A stretch of DNA of 64,000 nt, taken from positions 248,001-312,000 of the forward strand of contig DIUR01000023.1 of the NCBI GenBank assembly GCA_002428265.1, given 5' to 3'. Shown piece after piece: positions 61,398-64,000 of the stretch. Origin of the DNA: Bacteriovoracaceae bacterium UBA6153 (GTDB taxonomy: Bacteria > Bdellovibrionota > Bacteriovoracia > Bacteriovoracales > Bacteriovoracaceae). The notes below the pieces were generated by a model. The model did no database searches and was not told where the DNA came from. It was given only the letters and a program-made list of their open reading frames with translations. The position numbers and the translations under genes were made by a program. Each line of letters starts with the position of its first letter. Within the stretch, counting starts at the first letter, position 1.

Positions 61398-63110
61398 ATG
61401 AACAAACCGCATGAAAACCTAATCGAAATTAAAAACCTCAATGTAACTTTTCATTCAGATGGAAAAGTTGTTAAGGCCGTTAAAAATTTAAATCTTAGTA
61501 TTCCTTATGGAAAAACGATTGGGATTGTAGGTGAGTCTGGTTCAGGTAAATCTGTTACATCTCTTGCTATTATGAGACTGCTTCCTGAGCACAATGGAAT
61601 TAAAATCACAGGTGAAATTCTTTATAAAGGGCAAAACCTTTTAGAGCTTAGTCAAAAAGATATGAGAAAAGTCAGAGGAAATAAAATTTCTATGATTTTT
61701 CAAGAGCCGATGACGAGTTTAAATCCAGTTTTCACTGTTGGTCAGCAGATTGATGAAACAATTCTTCTTCACCAAGATATGACTAAAGATCAGGCGAGAA
61801 AGAGAACTATAGAACTTTTAAATGAAGTTGGTATTCCAGATGCTGCTAACAAAGTAAATGCTTACCCACACGAAATGTCAGGTGGTCAAAAACAAAGAGT
61901 CATGATTGCCATGGCAATGGCATGTGAGCCTGAGCTTCTTATCTGTGATGAACCAACAACCGCTCTTGACGTTACTATTCAACAACAGGTTTTAAACCTG
62001 ATGAGCGAGCTTCAGAAAAAACATAAAATGAGTATGCTATTTATCACTCACGATCTCTCTGTTGTTGCAGATATCGCTGATGAAGTGGCCGTTATGTTTA
62101 GAGGAGATAAGGTAGAGCAAAAAACCTGTAACGAGTTATTTGAAAATCCAGAACATCCCTACACAAAAGGACTCCTTGCTTGTCGTCCTAAGCTAGACAG
62201 GAATCCAAGAAGACTTCCTACGGTTGATGAAATATTAAAAGATGAAAAAGCATTCTACGCTGCACTTGTAGATTACAAAGTTGCTCGCGCTGTAGATGAA
62301 GTGAAAAATCCGGTCATTCTTGAGCTTCAAGACCTTGAAAAATACTATCCGATTAAAGGTGGAATTTTTGGAACAAAAGTTAAAGACTTTAAAGCAGTTG
62401 ACGGCGTTTCAATTAAAATCAGAAAAGGTAGAACTTTTGGATTAGTAGGAGAGTCAGGATGTGGAAAGACAACTCTTGGAAGAACGATTCTAAGATTGAT
62501 TGAGCCGACTGCTGGAAAAATTATTTATCATGGAGAAAACATCCTTGAAAAAGATGCTAATGAGATGCGTGCTCTAAGGCGTAAAATGCAGATCATTTTC
62601 CAAGACCCGTTCTCATCTCTTAATCCAAGAATGACTGTTGGAGATATCATCACTGAGCCTTTGGTTATTCATGATATCGGAACAAAAAAAGAAAGAATTG
62701 AAACAGCTGCAAGACTTCTTGAAAAAGTTGGTCTGTCTGCTGATGCCCTTTCAAGATACCCGCACGAGTTTTCAGGTGGGCAAAGACAAAGGATTTGTAT
62801 CGCGAGAGCGTTAACTCTTAATCCCGAGTTCTTAATTTGTGATGAATCTGTTTCAGCACTGGACGTTTCGGTTCAGGCACAGGTTTTAAATTTATTACAA
62901 GATCTTCAGGATGAACTAGGTCTGACTTATATTTTTATTTCTCACGACCTTTCAGTAGTTAAGTACATGTCTGATGAAATTGCAGTAATGAACAGCGGGA
63001 AAATCGTTGAATTAGCTGATGCTGAATCAATTTATAACAACCCTCAAAATGTTTACACGCAGAAGTTAATCAGTGCGATTCCTAAAGGACACACTGGTCC
63101 GCTTTCATAA
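61398..63110 (+). CDS. Fused peptide ABC transporter ATPase (DppD-DppF-like)
   Basis: The 570-residue protein has two ABC domains: GESGSGKS and MSGGQKQRV with LLICDEPTTALDV in the first, GESGCGKTT and FSGGQRQR with FLICDESVSALDV in the second. The layout is that of GsiA-like double ATPases of peptide importers. The permease genes are not in the window. Together with the divergent SBP it should form a peptide uptake system. Confidence 0.92.
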   Translation: MNKPHENLIEIKNLNVTFHSDGKVVKAVKNLNLSIPYGKTIGIVGESGSGKSVTSLAIMRLLPEHNGIKITGEILYKGQNLLELSQKDMRKVRGNKISMIFQEPMTSLNPVFTVGQQIDETILLHQDMTKDQARKRTIELLNEVGIPDAANKVNAYPHEMSGGQKQRVMIAMAMACEPELLICDEPTTALDVTIQQQVLNLMSELQKKHKMSMLFITHDLSVVADIADEVAVMFRGDKVEQKTCNELFENPEHPYTKGLLACRPKLDRNPRRLPTVDEILKDEKAFYAALVDYKVARAVDEVKNPVILELQDLEKYYPIKGGIFGTKVKDFKAVDGVSIKIRKGRTFGLVGESGCGKTTLGRTILRLIEPTAGKIIYHGENILEKDANEMRALRRKMQIIFQDPFSSLNPRMTVGDIITEPLVIHDIGTKKERIETAARLLEKVGLSADALSRYPHEFSGGQRQRICIARALTLNPEFLICDESVSALDVSVQAQVLNLLQDLQDELGLTYIFISHDLSVVKYMSDEIAVMNSGKIVELADAESIYNNPQNVYTQKLISAIPKGHTGPLS

Positions 63111-63133
63111 GTTGGTGAGGACAAGGAAGTTTT

Positions 63134-63829
63134 ATGAAACGATTTGTCCTCTTTACGTGTGAGCACGCAAGCCATGCGATTCCAGAAAAATATAAGCATT
63201 TATTTACGAATAAAGAAAAAATTCTTTTAACTCACCGTGGTTTTGATCACGGTACAAAAGAGTTGGGGAAAGCGTTAGGTAAAAGTTTTAATGCTCCAGT
63301 TGTGTATGGAAAATTCTCCAGGTTATTAGTTGATCTCAATAGAAGTAAAAGTCATAAAACGGCCTTTTCGGAAATGACTAAAGTTTTATCCAGGTCACAA
63401 AGAAGAGAAGTGCTTGCTGAGTTTCATTATCCGCATTGGAATGAAATAACGATGCTTATTGATCAGAAAATTAAGGCAGGCTTCCAGGTGATTCATATTG
63501 GTATTCATTCTTTTACGCCAGTACTTGATGGTGTTGTGAGAAATGCTGACATTGGTATTCTTTATGATTCACGAAGAAAAAAAGAAGCTGCTCAGTCGAT
63601 AAAATGGCAAAACGCATTCAGAGATCAGTGTAATTTAAGAGTCAGAAGAAATTATCCTTATGATGGAAAAATGGATGGGCTTAGTTCAGGAATGAGAAAG
63701 CTTTATTCACAGAAACAATACTTAGGGTGCGAGATTGAAGTTAATCACGCCATTTTGAAAACGCCAGCAGAGATTAAGGCAATGGAAAAACTTCTTGTCT
63801 CAACTCTAAAAAGTGTCTTAGATTTTTAA
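63134..63829 (+). CDS. N-formylglutamate amidohydrolase family protein
   Basis: The 231-residue protein has the FGase signature TCEHASHAIPEKY, HRGFDHGTKELGKAL, LLVDLNRS and IGIHSFTPVLDGVVR. Such metal-dependent enzymes hydrolyse N-formylglutamate or related N-acyl amino acids. It lies 23 bases after the ATPase gene and just before a GATase gene, in one probable transcript. Confidence 0.88.
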   Translation: MKRFVLFTCEHASHAIPEKYKHLFTNKEKILLTHRGFDHGTKELGKALGKSFNAPVVYGKFSRLLVDLNRSKSHKTAFSEMTKVLSRSQRREVLAEFHYPHWNEITMLIDQKIKAGFQVIHIGIHSFTPVLDGVVRNADIGILYDSRRKKEAAQSIKWQNAFRDQCNLRVRRNYPYDGKMDGLSSGMRKLYSQKQYLGCEIEVNHAILKTPAEIKAMEKLLVSTLKSVLDF

Positions 63830-63840
63830 CAGGATTTATA

Positions 63841-64000
63841 ATGAAAGCTCTTATTATTCAGCATGAAGATTCTACGCCTCCAGGAAGCACATTAGAGTGG
63901 TTGGATAAAAATAACATTTCTTATAAGATTCATTTTTTTAAGACAGGCGATTTAGATAAAAACGAAAAGTTTGACTTGCTTGTGATCTGTGGTGGAAGTG
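63841..64000 (+). CDS. Class I glutamine amidotransferase-like protein, N-terminal part
   Basis: The frame starts at the ATG at 63841 and stays open to the edge: KALIIQHEDSTPPGS and FDLLVICGGS are typical of GATase1-like proteins (GuaA/glutamine amidotransferase fold). Only 53 codons are visible, so the catalytic triad is outside the window. Confidence 0.75.
   Translation, partial: MKALIIQHEDSTPPGSTLEWLDKNNISYKIHFFKTGDLDKNEKFDLLVICGGS

Noticed and set aside
1..64000. CRISPR arrays, IS elements, rRNA and tRNA genes
   Set aside because: No regularly spaced repeats, transposase genes, or recognisable RNA gene signatures were seen on either strand.

Overview
The window is AT-rich, densely packed DNA from a Gram-negative bacterium. 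Signs of an outer membrane include a Pal-type lipoprotein, several lipoboxed or Sec-exported proteins, a beta-barrel candidate and a conjugative type IV secretion operon. The many secreted proteins of unknown function, the HTH regulator resembling a Bdellovibrionota family, and the low GC suggest a Bdellovibrio-and-like organism, most likely of the Bacteriovorax/Halobacteriovorax side. That placement is inference from gene content. No rRNA, tRNA or CRISPR array was seen.

Layout. 1-5400: an OmpR-type regulator with an overlapping sensor kinase that runs off the left edge, a candidate small RNA, Pal, and a row of three exported proteins, one of which carries a motif like the IucA/IucC siderophore synthetases. 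5500-10400: ion transporters, a DapB-like reductase and a RodZ-like HTH/membrane protein. Three copies of one small two-hairpin RNA motif lie here, each in the leader of a gene, with different stems but an identical 8-nt loop. 10400-15000: an HTH regulator with a co-transcribed small exported protein, then an ArsR-rhodanese / MFS-rhodanese / DsrE / methyltransferase operon. Four related CAC-GTGGTTTT sites lie in the two regulatory regions on either side of it.

15446-29635 is an integrative conjugative element: an Sm-like protein, a large lipoprotein, VirB2/3/4/5/6/8/9/10-like genes, a VirD4-type coupling ATPase, a replication-relaxation protein, an oriT-like hairpin beside a 165-nt stretch with no C on the + strand, an SSB, an excisionase and a tyrosine integrase. 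A TumE-like toxin-antitoxin candidate follows. 30800-41000 is mostly housekeeping and membrane genes (FMN glutamate synthase-like, MscL, TRIC/UPF0126, urea transporter, Zn alcohol dehydrogenase). It also has a histone-H1-like Lys/Ala repeat protein with a SEC-C zinc motif and a caspase-fold protein whose catalytic Cys appears to be Ser.

41874-59509 is the most unusual region. Two amino/acyl-adenylating ligases, two carrier proteins, one intact MBOAT acyltransferase, two MBOAT-like paralogues without the WHG histidine, a membrane-anchored SGNH protein, a BtrK-type PLP decarboxylase, a GNAT, a desaturase, a membrane-anchored HDAC-fold hydrolase, a lysine 2,3-aminomutase and a second aminomutase-like protein stripped of its Fe-S and PLP residues sit together. 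The composition resembles an expanded Dlt-type system (ligase, carrier protein, MBOAT, SGNH). My inference is that it makes a carrier-bound amine or amino acid and places it, possibly with a fatty acyl group, on a lipid or envelope polymer. The right end has peptide ABC transporter parts, an N-formylglutamate amidohydrolase and the start of a class I glutamine amidotransferase.
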